64,000 nt of DNA from Terriglobus albidus (GCF_008000815.1 NZ_CP042806.1:4278001-4342000); one strand, 5' to 3'. Counted from the first letter of the stretch, positions 36,465 through 45,853 are shown. Notes: generated by a model from the sequence alone, not told the origin. Numbers and translations are program-made.

Positions 36465-36482
36465 GTTGCGAACGTTCGCAAC
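36465..36482. promoter_or_regulatory. Perfect 18-bp palindrome before GH42 gene
   Basis: GTTGCGAACGTTCGCAAC is a perfect palindrome about 230 bases upstream of the GH42 ATG. The LacI-like symmetric CGAACGTTCG core and 15/18 match to the site at 24456-24473 suggest a common regulator. Confidence 0.6.
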
Positions 36483-36624
36483 AAAAATTATTGAGCTTTG
36501 AGGACCAAATCGGCACCGCGACGAGCGATACCGCTGCGGCCGGCAGCATGTGTCCTCGGTTCGGACATTCTTGCGGCCATTGATGAGATGACGGTTAACA
36601 AACCGGGCGTGTAGTCTCTTCCGA

Positions 36625-36695
36625 AGAGTTCCGTCGAACGTGAGAGCCGGTTGTGCGGGGAACTCTGCACGAATCAGGCATTTCTCGTGAATGCC
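36625..36695 (+). ncRNA. Possible group II intron domain V-like remnant
   Basis: The run GTCGAACGTGAGAGCCGG, followed by TTGTGCGGGGAACTCTGCACG, resembles the end of bacterial group II introns: a conserved GTGAGAGCCGG lead-in with the AGC triad, then a GTGCGGG-GAAC-TCTGCAC hairpin. The basal pairing after the hairpin (GAATCAGGC) is imperfect and no reverse transcriptase or domain VI was recognised, so this is at most a decayed fragment, possibly chance similarity. Confidence 0.3.
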
Positions 36696-36713
36696 GGCCC
36701 TGAGGAGATCTCG

Positions 36714-37928
36714 ATGAAGCGCATCCTCCCTGCTGTACTGGCTACTCTTCTTTTTGCTAATCCGCTGGTGTCACAGGCTCCGGCAACCAATGCAACGAAG
36801 CTCTACCTTGGCGCTGCATGGTACCCGGAAGCGTGGCCGGAGAGCCGCTGGGAACGCGATCTCACGCTGATGCAGCAGGCAGGCATCAACTTCGTTCGCA
36901 TTACGGAGTTTGCGTGGAGCGCGATGGAGCCTAGCGAGGGCCACTACGACCTTGATTGGGTTAATCGGGCGATCCGCCTCGCGGAGAAGCACGGCATCGC
37001 CGTGGTGCTTGGTACGCCAAGTGCGGCGCCTCCCGCTTGGCTAACGCAGAAATATCCCGAGACCTTGTGGGTTGACCAGAACGGAAAACGCGCGGAGCAT
37101 GGCAACCGTCAGCAGTTCAACTGGGCCAATCCCAAGTACCGTGAGTTATCCGCCAAGATAGCATCGGCCATGGCGGAACGGTTTGGCCGTGACCCGAATG
37201 TCATTGGATGGCAGATTGATAACGAGTATGCGGAGGTCAGCTACGATCCGGAGACCAAAAAGATGTATCAGGACTGGCTCCGGGCTCACTATGGCACACT
37301 CGATGCTTTGAACACGCGTTGGACCACCAGCTACTGGAGCCAGACCTATAACGACTGGTCACAGATTCCCATCGAGACGAAGTACGGGAATCCGGGTCTG
37401 CTGTTGAGCTGGAAGCGGTTTATCTCTGATACGTGGCGCAGTTATCAGAAGAATCAGCTCGACGTCATCTGGGCGAAGGCAGACCGTCGTCAATGGATCA
37501 CCACTAACATGATGGGCTGGTTCGATGAATACGACCACTACACCGTCAGCCAGGACCTCGATCTCACATCTTGGGACGATTATGTCGGCAGCGGCCATCT
37601 CAATGCCGCGCGCAACGGTGCGGCCCACGATCTGACCCGCGGCTTTCTCCGTAAGAATTTCCGGGTGATGGAGACTCAGCCGGGATTCGTCAACTGGCAC
37701 GCAAACAACAACGCGCTCGACAAGGGCGAAGTCCATGCAATGGCGTGGCATGACATTGGTCACGGCGCCGACGCGGTTGAATACTGGCAGTGGCGTTCCG
37801 CACTGAACGGGCAGGAGGAATACCACGGCACCTTAGTCGGTGCGGATGGTGAACCCGTCCCACTGTACGACGAAGTTGCCCAGGTGGGTAAAGAGTTTAC
37901 CGCCGCTGTCGGGGGCCCCCTTCGTTAG
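36714..37928 (+). CDS. Secreted GH42-like beta-galactosidase, catalytic domain only
   Basis: The 404-residue product has a signal peptide (MKRILPAVLATLLFANPLVSQ) chosen with the ATG at 36714, preceded by GAGGAG. The GH42 barrel is complete: YLGAAWYPEAWPESRWERDLTLMQQAGINFVRITEFAWS, the acid/base in GWQIDNEYAE (E171) and the nucleophile in RVMETQPGFVNW (E320). It hydrolyses terminal beta-galactose. Usual GH42 enzymes have about 650 residues with trimerisation (B) and C domains; both are missing here, the protein ending soon after the barrel at a GGGGGCCCCC palindrome (37911-37920). It may be a natural single-domain form or a truncation. Confidence 0.85.
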   Translation: MKRILPAVLATLLFANPLVSQAPATNATKLYLGAAWYPEAWPESRWERDLTLMQQAGINFVRITEFAWSAMEPSEGHYDLDWVNRAIRLAEKHGIAVVLGTPSAAPPAWLTQKYPETLWVDQNGKRAEHGNRQQFNWANPKYRELSAKIASAMAERFGRDPNVIGWQIDNEYAEVSYDPETKKMYQDWLRAHYGTLDALNTRWTTSYWSQTYNDWSQIPIETKYGNPGLLLSWKRFISDTWRSYQKNQLDVIWAKADRRQWITTNMMGWFDEYDHYTVSQDLDLTSWDDYVGSGHLNAARNGAAHDLTRGFLRKNFRVMETQPGFVNWHANNNALDKGEVHAMAWHDIGHGADAVEYWQWRSALNGQEEYHGTLVGADGEPVPLYDEVAQVGKEFTAAVGGPLR

Positions 37929-37967
37929 AAGAGGAACGTCGTTCTCGTCTGAAGCATCCTACGGTGC

Positions 37968-39100
37968 ATGGAAGACGGTGGAAGGTGGTTCAACGTGAAG
38001 GGTGAGAGCAACTTCGATCTTCCCATCGATCCACCGGTCCTCCCCATGCTTTCCAAGCGAGTCGATCAGCTACCCACGGGTTCTGAGTGGATCTATGAAC
38101 CGAAGTGGGATGGGTTTCGTGCACTGGTGTTTCGCGACGGGAAAGAACTCCTGCTCCAAAGCCGGGATACAAAGCCGTTGAACCGATACTTCCGGAGCTT
38201 GTCGATGCCCTCCTTGTGCAACTCCCGGAGAAGTGTGTTCTCGATGGCGAGATTGTGATCTCCAGAAACGGGGCCCTCGACTTCGATGCCCTGCAGCTCC
38301 GTATTCATCCAGCGGCATCGAGGGTAAAGCTGCTGAGTCAGCAGACACCCGCCTCAATCGTATTTTTTGATCTGCTGGCCGAAGACAATCGCGACTGGAG
38401 GGAGACAGCGTTTCAGGAGCGGCGAGCTAAGCTGCAATCGTTGTTTTCCAGGACCAAACCGCCAATTCATCTCACACCCGCCACAGACGATCTTGAATTA
38501 GCGCGTGACTGGTTCAAGCGTTTCGAGGGCGCCGGCTTCGACGGCGTCATCGCCAAAGCGAAGGACAGCACCTACCAGTCCGACAAGCGGACCATGTTTA
38601 AGGTGAAACATGAACGCGACTGCGATTGCGTTGTTGCGGGGTTTCGCTGGTATCGCAAAGGCGATCATCCGGCCGTCGGTTCCCTGTTGCTAGGGCTCTA
38701 TGATGATTCCGGCGTGCTGCAACATGTTGGGGTGTGCGGAAGCTTTCCTCTCAAAAAACGATATGAACTCGTCGAGTACTTGAAGCCCTATCAGAAGGAT
38801 GCTCTCGCGAATCATCCCTGGAAGGGGAGGTTGGACGAGGCGATGGAAGATAGCGGCGGCGCACATCGCAGGCCTGGAGGCCAGAGCCGCTGGAGCCAGG
38901 GGAAAGATCTTTCCTGGGAGCCTCTTCGACTGGAGCTTGTCGCCGAAGTGGCCTATGAGCACATGCAGAGTGGACGTTTTCGTCACATGGCGCAGTTTCG
39001 CCGGTGGCGTCTTGATAAGAAGCCGGAGGAATGCACGTACGAACAACTTGAGGTCGTGCCACCGGAAGAGTTGAAGGCAATCTTTCCGGAGAATCAATGA
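37968..39100 (+). pseudogene. ATP-dependent DNA ligase, interrupted by a -1 frameshift
   Basis: The gene encodes a LigC/LigD-type ligase for double-strand-break repair. Residues before the break include the nucleophilic Lys in YEPKWDGFRAL (K46) and LLLQSRDTKPLNRYF. After 38192 homology continues in another frame: PELVDALLVQLPEKCVLDGEIVI (motif III), FFDLLAED, GFDGVIAKAKDSTY (motif IV) and FKVKHERDCDCVVAGFRW (motif V), then an OB-fold to the end. One C is missing in TACTTCCGGAGC, where TTCCCGGAG would restore the frame. It is either a sequencing error in a C run or a real recent mutation; all catalytic motifs are otherwise intact. The 3' end is one base from the convergent primase-polymerase gene. 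Confidence 0.88.
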
Positions 39101-39101
39101 A

Positions 39102-40397
39102 TCAGTTCTTTGCCGGCTGCCGCCGCGATCTGCCGGCCTTGCGAGTCGGGTCGTCATCCGGATCTGGAGTCTCCTCAACCGGTCGCATCGCTTCAGGCAC
39201 ATGACGGAGATTCACCCGAATTCTTGTCCAAGTCGACGATCGGCCACGCATGGAATCAACCAGTATGTCATCCGGCTCCAGGTGGCTGGCTGCTTCTGCA
39301 TGCCTGGTCTTCCATCGGTCGAGCCCAGCCAGGGCAGCATCTTTGTCGGGTGAATTAGCAACTGTTACAAGCGGCATCTTCACCCGTGGCTTCTTGGCGC
39401 GGGAGGGCGCCACACGAGTTCCCTCACCTTCGGTCTTGCGGAAATGAGGTGGCCAGGGCGCATCACCCAGACCTGCGGCATCGTCTCGCGCAGCCATCTC
39501 TAAAAGCTTCTCCAGCGATCCGGGATGGACATCCATATCGGCATGCGCATCTCCTCGCGCGGCAAACAGCCCGGGCACGGTCAACACGGTGAAGTCGGCG
39601 GGATTACACTCCCGTACTTCATTCCATGAGAGAGGCATGGATACGCGGGCATCCGGAAGTGGACGGACAGAATAGGCCGACGCCGTCGTACGGTCCTTTG
39701 CGTTCTGGTTGTAGTCGAGAAAAACTCCGTGGCGTTCCTCTTTCCACCATTTCGATGTGGCCAGGGATGGTGCACGGCGTTCGATCTCGCGAGACAATGC
39801 CAGGGCGGCGCGCCGCACTTCCTCGAATGTCCATCTCGGCTCAATCCGAACGTTGACGTGCATGCCTCTGGAACCACTTGTCTTCGGCCATCCACGAAGT
39901 CCGAGTTCTTCAAGGAACGCATGGACTTCAAGAGCGACGTTACGGACGTCTTCCCATTCCACACCTGGACCGGGATCCAGATCGATTCGCAGCTCATCGG
40001 GATGATCCAGATCGGTCGCCCGTATCGCGTGAGGATGCAGTTCGATACAGCCAAGGTTCACCACCCAGATCAGTCCGGCTGCCTGATTGACGACAAGCTC
40101 TTCAGCGGTTCTTCCGGATGGGAACGAAAGCGTGACCGTCTGCAACCACGAGGGATGATCGGCTGGAGCACGTTTCTGGTAAAAAGCCGGCGCTTCGGCC
40201 CCATTCACAAAGCGCTTCAATACCAGTGGACGATCTCGGATTCCGGCGAGAGCGCCAGGCGCTACTGAAAGGTAGTAGTGAACAAGATCAAGCTTGGTAA
40301 GACGAGTCTCCTTCGAGAAATAAAGCTTTTCAGGATGCGTAACACGCACCTCCAGCCCGTCGATCGAGAGGATCTCCACCGCTTCTGTTTTTGCCAT
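39102..40397 (-). CDS. LigD-type primase-polymerase (PrimPol) domain protein
   Basis: The 431-residue protein is a stand-alone LigD polymerase domain (archaeo-eukaryotic primase fold) that adds nucleotides at broken ends in bacterial non-homologous end joining. Motifs: VTHPEKLYFSKE near the N-terminus, the metal-binding DELRIDLDPGPGV, TSGSRGMHV, and FLDYNQNAKDRTTASAYSVRPLPDARVSMPL. The C-terminal 130 residues are charged and partly disordered with no ligase or nuclease domain. It faces the DNA ligase gene tail to tail; a Ku gene is not in the window. Confidence 0.93.
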   Translation of the reverse strand: MAKTEAVEILSIDGLEVRVTHPEKLYFSKETRLTKLDLVHYYLSVAPGALAGIRDRPLVLKRFVNGAEAPAFYQKRAPADHPSWLQTVTLSFPSGRTAEELVVNQAAGLIWVVNLGCIELHPHAIRATDLDHPDELRIDLDPGPGVEWEDVRNVALEVHAFLEELGLRGWPKTSGSRGMHVNVRIEPRWTFEEVRRAALALSREIERRAPSLATSKWWKEERHGVFLDYNQNAKDRTTASAYSVRPLPDARVSMPLSWNEVRECNPADFTVLTVPGLFAARGDAHADMDVHPGSLEKLLEMAARDDAAGLGDAPWPPHFRKTEGEGTRVAPSRAKKPRVKMPLVTVANSPDKDAALAGLDRWKTRHAEAASHLEPDDILVDSMRGRSSTWTRIRVNLRHVPEAMRPVEETPDPDDDPTRKAGRSRRQPAKN

Positions 40398-40508
40398 CGG
40401 GTCGTGCTCCCTCTTCCACCACAGTGAGATGCGCCGCCGGCGTGGGCAGAAAATTCACCCTACACGATATAGTCGTCTTTTGGCAGCATCTAACGGGCTT
40501 GAGGAGAC

Positions 40509-42194
40509 ATGGGGAAGAGACACAGACGTGAGTTCCTGAAACTATGGGCGGCGTCCATGCCTGCGCTTTTTCTTGAACACGAGGCGCACGCCCAGAAAAA
40601 AGAACCGAGCCCTCCGAAGACCGGCTACCGGACACCCGCGACCGTTGAACGCTACATCGACCCTTTGCCGAGACTGTCACAACTGTCGCCCTACAGAAAC
40701 ACGAGGGGTAAGGACCTGTATCGCATCCGGATGACGGAGTTTACCCGTCCGTTGCATTCACAGCTTCCTCCGGCACGCCTGTGGGGCTACGAGGGACAGT
40801 ATCCCGGACCGATTATCGATACGCGCCGCAACAAGCCAATTGCAGTGCAATGGGAGAACAGGCTTCCAACCCGGCATATTCTGCCGATCGATCCCCACAT
40901 CCATGGAGCCATGCCCCCAACCCCTGAGGTCAGAACGGTGCCTCACCTTCATGGAGCAAACGTCCCTTCGCCCAGCGACGGCCTTCCGGAAAAATGGTTC
41001 ACGCCGGGGCACTCCGCACGGTACGAGTACCCCAATCGACAGCGCGCTGCGACGTTGTGGTATCACGATCATGCCATCGGTATCACGCGACTGAATGTTT
41101 ATGCCGGCCTGTCGAGCTTCTACCTGTTGCGGGATGACGAAGAGCTAGGCATGCACTTGCCTTCCGGTGAATACGAGATTCCTCTCGTGCTGCAGGACCG
41201 CACACTGGATGAACACGGCCAGCTTCTCTATGCCCCCACGCTGGACGACGCTGTTCCGCTGCCAAAGGGAGTCTGGGGGCCGATGTTTTTCGGAGAGCTT
41301 CCGGTGGTCAACGGGGCAATCTATCCATATGTGGAAGTCCGGCCCCAGCTTTACAGGATTCGCCTGCTGAACTCTTCCAACTCCCGTGTTCTGAACCTGT
41401 ACCTGAATCTGGCGAAGAGCCCGACGGATATTCCTCAACTGATCAAATTTCATCAGATTGGTTCAGACGGTGGACTTATGCCACGGCCTGTTGCTCTCGA
41501 AAAGCTGGAACTGGCGCCTGGGGAGCGGGCAGATCTCATCGTCGATTTCTCGTCGCTCGCTGGAAAGACAGTCACTCTCAGCAACGATGCACCTGCCCCC
41601 TATCCGGGTTGGAACGTGATGAACGCCACCTGGCCGATTCTGTTGGAATTCATGCAGTTCCGGGTCACCCTTCCTGCCGAGCCGTCACGATCATTCAGCC
41701 TTCCGCAGAACGTAACGTTTGCGAAGCTGGACGAAGGGGAAGCCATACGCACGCGTGACTTCATCCTCACGGAGGAGATGGACGCACAAGGCCGATCGGT
41801 CGGTCTCCATATTAATGGGAAGGGATATCACGATCCTGTTACCGAAACGGTGACGCTGGGTACGCTGGAAAAGTGGCGGTTCATCAATACCAGCGATGAT
41901 GCCCATCCCATGCATCTGCACCTTGTGCAATTTCAGATTCTGCATCGGCAAGGCTTCAATCTAGGCACCTACCGCATGAACGGAAAGATCGAACCGGTCG
42001 GCCTGACGAGGCAGCCACGCGCGAACGAACAGGGATGGAAAGACACCGCCACCGTAAATCCCGGCGATATCCTGACCATCCTTGCACGCTTTGAAGGCTA
42101 TACCGGGAAATACGTCTTTCACTGCCACATGCTGGAGCATGAGGACAACGACATGATGAGGCCATTCGTCGTTGTCGCACCCGGCCAGGGGTGA
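40509..42194 (+). CDS. CotA-like multicopper oxidase
   Basis: A 561-residue exported laccase-type oxidase coupling one-electron oxidation of phenols, metals or bilirubin-like pigments to reduction of O2. The N-terminus carries a Tat signal (KRHRREFLKLWAASMPALFLEHEAHA), consistent with folding before export. Copper motifs: HLHG (146-149), WYHDHAIG (H186, H188), HPMHLH (466-471) and HCHMLEHEDNDMM (H538, C539, H540 and a Met axial ligand), the last almost matching CotA. It diverges from the primase-polymerase gene. Role in pigment, lignin-like phenolics or metal oxidation cannot be decided. Confidence 0.94.
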   Translation: MGKRHRREFLKLWAASMPALFLEHEAHAQKKEPSPPKTGYRTPATVERYIDPLPRLSQLSPYRNTRGKDLYRIRMTEFTRPLHSQLPPARLWGYEGQYPGPIIDTRRNKPIAVQWENRLPTRHILPIDPHIHGAMPPTPEVRTVPHLHGANVPSPSDGLPEKWFTPGHSARYEYPNRQRAATLWYHDHAIGITRLNVYAGLSSFYLLRDDEELGMHLPSGEYEIPLVLQDRTLDEHGQLLYAPTLDDAVPLPKGVWGPMFFGELPVVNGAIYPYVEVRPQLYRIRLLNSSNSRVLNLYLNLAKSPTDIPQLIKFHQIGSDGGLMPRPVALEKLELAPGERADLIVDFSSLAGKTVTLSNDAPAPYPGWNVMNATWPILLEFMQFRVTLPAEPSRSFSLPQNVTFAKLDEGEAIRTRDFILTEEMDAQGRSVGLHINGKGYHDPVTETVTLGTLEKWRFINTSDDAHPMHLHLVQFQILHRQGFNLGTYRMNGKIEPVGLTRQPRANEQGWKDTATVNPGDILTILARFEGYTGKYVFHCHMLEHEDNDMMRPFVVVAPGQG

Positions 42195-42221
42195 GAAAGC
42201 GTTATCAAGCGGCTCGCATTC

Positions 42222-43514
42222 TCAGGTCTCCGAAGTAGATACAAGGGGCCCTTCCGCGGGACCGGCCGCCGGCTTCGGCGCCAGTAGCGGCCAGCCTTTA
42301 TGAACAACGATATCCAGCCACGCACCCGCAATCTGGGATGTAACGACAGCGGCCACAACTAACGTCGTGTAGAACTGTGCGCTGATGATGCCGGCATCGA
42401 GGGCAACGCTGGCGAGAACAATTCCCGGACCTCCGCGCGCATTCGTAGTAATGGCGAGGTTGATGAGGTCCAGTCCGCGGAACCCGGCGAAGCGCCCGGC
42501 CAATGAAACAGACAACACCTTCACCGCCGACGTTCCCACGATGAAGGCTGCCAACATCCAGAAGGATAATCCTCGAATCAGATCGAGCCGTAAGCCGACG
42601 ATCGCGAAGTAAACCGGAATGAAGAAGGCAAAGGAGACCTTGCCGATGGCTTCCAGTGCATCGGCGAAGAGCCGGCGCTTTTTGTGGACGACGGCAAAAC
42701 CGGCAAGAAACGCAGCGAAGACCATGCTGATATGCAGGACTCCTGCGATTACGCAGTATGCCAGCAACACGGCAACGGCATAGCCGGTCGGCGAGGCCTT
42801 TGCCATCACGTTGAAGCGGGCTTTGTTAAACCGCTTAACCAGCCGCGGCGCCAGGGTGAGTCCAAGGATAAAGAAGGCTACCGTCACGATAAGGTGGTAA
42901 GACAGCCCTCGGACGTCCAAAGTAGCCTTCCCTGCCGCGGCAGTAGCAATCGCCAGCGCCAGCCACAAAACGATGTCTTCGAGGACTGCCACGCCCAGCA
43001 CCAGACGCGCGAAACGCGTGTGCAGGATCTGCAGGTCGGCAAAGATTTTCGAGACAACCGGCACCGAAGTGACGGCGACGCCTACAGCCAGGATGATGGT
43101 GATCGAGATTCGATTTCCATTTGGGCCCAGCAACGACGGCTTAATGAGCCAGGGAGCAAAGAATAGCCCCAACAGGAATGGGAGGCCCGTACCGACAATC
43201 GTCAGCCAACCGACCTCGCGCCGCTCTTCGCGCGTAAAGAGCTGCTGTGTCTCCGCACCGGCAAGAAACATAAGCAAGAGAAGACCAAGCCAGTAAACGA
43301 AATCAAGAATATTGCCTTGATGTTTCGCGCTGTCGATGAAATGCGCGACAGCAGGAATGCGACCGGCCACCGCATTTCCCAGGATGACACCGGCGAGAAT
43401 TTCACCAACTGCTTTAGGCTGTCGCAGTTTGACAAAGACCCACCCCAGCAGCTGGGCCAGACCGGCTAATAGCAAAAGAAGAAAGAGAACCTGAGTCAGC
43501 TCAGAATTGTTCAT
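42222..43514 (-). CDS. Cation:proton antiporter (CPA2, KefB/NapA-like)
   Basis: The 430-residue inner-membrane protein has about twelve helices and the CPA2 features VGEILAGVILGNAV in helix 2, a broken-helix region and AITTNARGGPGIVLASVALDAG near the C-terminus. Members exchange Na+ or K+ for H+ to control pH and ion balance. There is no C-terminal TrkA-N domain, so KefB-like nucleotide gating is not expected. It ends a leftward set with the next gene, 15 bases apart. Confidence 0.92.
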   Translation of the reverse strand: MNNSELTQVLFLLLLLAGLAQLLGWVFVKLRQPKAVGEILAGVILGNAVAGRIPAVAHFIDSAKHQGNILDFVYWLGLLLLMFLAGAETQQLFTREERREVGWLTIVGTGLPFLLGLFFAPWLIKPSLLGPNGNRISITIILAVGVAVTSVPVVSKIFADLQILHTRFARLVLGVAVLEDIVLWLALAIATAAAGKATLDVRGLSYHLIVTVAFFILGLTLAPRLVKRFNKARFNVMAKASPTGYAVAVLLAYCVIAGVLHISMVFAAFLAGFAVVHKKRRLFADALEAIGKVSFAFFIPVYFAIVGLRLDLIRGLSFWMLAAFIVGTSAVKVLSVSLAGRFAGFRGLDLINLAITTNARGGPGIVLASVALDAGIISAQFYTTLVVAAVVTSQIAGAWLDIVVHKGWPLLAPKPAAGPAEGPLVSTSET

Positions 43515-43529
43515 CGCTGCAAAGTCTCA

Positions 43530-44567
43530 TCAGTGAATCTCGTTCATGGCTGCAACCGTCGTGACCGCCGGCCGATTGGGGGCCTCCGCAAAGACCCACA
43601 CCCCTCGAAAGTTCTCGCGAACCTCAGGGTGTTGCTTCACGAATGCACTCATGGCGTCACGGTTACGCTTCTGCGCTACGGCCGGATCGGTAATGGAGGG
43701 GTCCATTTGCATGTGAATGGCAATATCCAACTTATCTGCGTGGAGACCATTGTCCGGGGCGATGGAGAAGAAACGGTACGCTGTACCATCGGCACCGTTG
43801 ACAAGCAGTGGCGTATCCGGACCGATGCCGTTGGCAATCTCCGGCGGGAGAGCGCTTGTTGACTCAGAGCGAAGGCTTTCCAAATGCGTGCTTGATACAA
43901 AGACGGTCGGCTGAAGTAGCAGCCTGGCCTGCTGATAATAGATATAGGCCACCCAGAGCGCTTTACTGGCCGCCATGGTTCGCCCCTGGCGCCAGTACCA
44001 CAGGCCATCATGGCCGGCGGCGGAGTTCTCCTTCGGGAATAAACCTGCGAGCTTCCAGGGACTACCTGCGCCATCTTGACGCAACAGCATGGAGAGAGTC
44101 CAAGGAGAAGAGCCTGCAAAATCCACCATCGCAAACGCGTAACGCCCCGGCGGCAATCCTGGAATACTGAAATCGGCCTCAGCATTACGACCGTTGAGTG
44201 TGCAGAAGAATTCGGCGTTCGAAAAAGTTCCATCCGCATTGCGCGCGTTGCCGCTCGCATCGAGCAGATACACCTGCTCCACTTCAGCGTTCTTCCCTGC
44301 AAGCTTCGGAGACACGGTAGTGATTGCACTGGCAATGCCGCTGAAGTTTGCCGCGAACTCCGGGATAGTCGCAGCTTGCACGCCAGGCTGGTCGTTTGCC
44401 TGGACCTTCCGGGCCAGGGCTAACGAGGCATCCGCCAGAACGTTCCTTTCGGCCGGCTGCATCTTTGATTGTGTCGTGCACGTTTCAGCGGGAACCTGAT
44501 AAGGAAGAGTCAGCAACATTCCCGTGCAGAACGTTAACCAAAAGCTTCGCTTATTCGAACACTTCAT
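43530..44567 (-). CDS. Secreted hypothetical protein, 345 aa
   Basis: A signal peptide (KRSFWLTFCTGMLLTLPYQVPA) leads a protein of mixed alpha/beta character. Readable segments such as FCTLNGRNAEADFSIPGLPPGRYAFAMVDF suggest a beta-sandwich with a Cys, and KALWVAYIYYQQARLLL a helical region. I recall uncharacterised acidobacterial relatives but no named domain. It lies between the TonB-like gene and the antiporter gene on the same strand, with small gaps, suggesting joint transcription. No function is assigned. Confidence 0.75.
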   Translation of the reverse strand: MKCSNKRSFWLTFCTGMLLTLPYQVPAETCTTQSKMQPAERNVLADASLALARKVQANDQPGVQAATIPEFAANFSGIASAITTVSPKLAGKNAEVEQVYLLDASGNARNADGTFSNAEFFCTLNGRNAEADFSIPGLPPGRYAFAMVDFAGSSPWTLSMLLRQDGAGSPWKLAGLFPKENSAAGHDGLWYWRQGRTMAASKALWVAYIYYQQARLLLQPTVFVSSTHLESLRSESTSALPPEIANGIGPDTPLLVNGADGTAYRFFSIAPDNGLHADKLDIAIHMQMDPSITDPAVAQKRNRDAMSAFVKQHPEVRENFRGVWVFAEAPNRPAVTTVAAMNEIH

Positions 44568-44607
44568 AATGCGTCCTTCTTACTAAACAGTTCCAAATAC
44601 GTGGGCC

Positions 44608-45612
44608 CTAGCTCAAGATCTGGAAGTTCACTTCTACGTTCATCTCAACGGTGACAGGGTGTCCATCCTTCATCGCCGGCTTGAATTTGTACTGACGAAC
44701 AGCTTCCAGTGCCTTTTCATCAAGCCCCATTCCCAGGCCGCGGACAAGGCGTACATGCATGGGGCGCCCATCGGGGCTTACCTGCAGATAGACAATGACC
44801 TTTCCGGAGACTTTCGCCTGCCTGGCCTCTTCCGTGAATCCTGGCGCCGGTGCAGAGATTACCTGCGGCTCTGAGACACCGCCACCAACTTTGAAGACAC
44901 CGCCGCCAAAATTACCGCCTGAACCCGATCCCAGGCCATTTCCGAAGCCCGCACCCAGTCCAGCACCTGCCCCGTTCCCTGCCGATACTACGACTGATGG
45001 GGCACTCGATATTCCCAGGTTGGGCACATCGGCCTTAGCCATCTTCAGATCCGCCTGAACATTAATCGTTGGCTGGACTGCCATCGTAATTTTTGGAGCC
45101 GCCGTCGGTTGTACCGCCGGCATGATGGTCGGCTTCGGCTCAAACTTCGGCGGATTGCCACGCGAGACGGGAATCGGAGTGTGTTGCCCTCCACCACCAC
45201 TCATCGCTACCGCTTTCGGGGGTGCGATAGGTAGTACCGGAGGAGGCGGTAGAGGGTCGACCAAGGTGACATGAGTCGTCACTGGCCTTGGAGTCACAAC
45301 AGCAACGATCTTCCGGCTGCCGAACCAGATGAGAGCCACAAGTGCAAAACAGTTGATCGCAATGGCAAGGCCAGTCGCCCGAGGGTCTCGTTTCACTGCC
45401 ATGCGGTCGGGCAGAACAATGGGCCGCGATGTTGTATGCAGAGGAGGAGCCTTCGGTGGAGCTATAACATCGTGCAGGCTCTCCATGAGAGAAGCAAGCA
45501 CACTCTTCTCGGTAACCTGGGACAGATCGCCACTCAAGATTTTGTAGTCTTGAGAATTTTTCGCTTGGGGTTGCGTTCGATCAAAGGCAGGTAACGTTTG
45601 CGAGATTCCCAT
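44608..45612 (-). CDS. TonB-like energy transducer
   Basis: The 334-residue protein anchors in the inner membrane by one helix (GLAIAINCFALVALIWFGS, about residues 95-115), spans the periplasm with Pro-rich (DPLPPPPVLPIAPP) and Gly-rich (GNGAGAGLGAGFGNGLGSG) regions and ends in a TonB C-terminal domain: PGFTEEARQAKVSGKVIVYLQVSPDGRPMHVRLVRGLGMGLDEKALEAVRQYKFKP. It transmits the proton motive force to outer-membrane receptors. ATG at 45612 (GAGGAT upstream) is preferred to the longer frame from 45726. No ExbB/ExbD genes adjoin it. Confidence 0.88.
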   Translation of the reverse strand: MGISQTLPAFDRTQPQAKNSQDYKILSGDLSQVTEKSVLASLMESLHDVIAPPKAPPLHTTSRPIVLPDRMAVKRDPRATGLAIAINCFALVALIWFGSRKIVAVVTPRPVTTHVTLVDPLPPPPVLPIAPPKAVAMSGGGGQHTPIPVSRGNPPKFEPKPTIMPAVQPTAAPKITMAVQPTINVQADLKMAKADVPNLGISSAPSVVVSAGNGAGAGLGAGFGNGLGSGSGGNFGGGVFKVGGGVSEPQVISAPAPGFTEEARQAKVSGKVIVYLQVSPDGRPMHVRLVRGLGMGLDEKALEAVRQYKFKPAMKDGHPVTVEMNVEVNFQILS

Positions 45613-45853
45613 GATAGTTACATCCTCAGTTCTTCTGCTATCGCAGGATGTCGTTCGAGTATTTGGATGCAATGAAGAGTAGGAATGTTTCCTGTTGGGC
45701 TCGAGTACTGCACTTGCATTTCTCATGAGTGCTCCAGATCCTTACAGCCATAGATACAGTCACCGAGCTGACGTGTTACCGGATAAAGAAGAAGGCCCCT
45801 CGCGCAAGCCGAGTAGCTATACGTGAGAGGCGATGGATAGTAACTCATATTCG

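Larger units (their letters stand above)
36138..36713. other. Gene-free region before GH42 gene
   Basis: This 576-base stretch holds the TIR repeat copy, the 18-base palindrome and a segment resembling group II intron domain V, each listed separately. Short open frames here show no protein-like composition. The rest shows nothing recognisable. Confidence 0.6.

Noticed and set aside
36294-36494. 66-residue frame after the repeat
   Set aside because: Begins inside the TIR repeat, has no ribosome binding site and ends in the palindrome.
38105-38190. Ligase start in the second frame at 38105
   Set aside because: The first 28 codons of that frame (MGWVSCTGVSRRERTPAPKP) are out-of-frame translation of the region that encodes motif I in the other frame.
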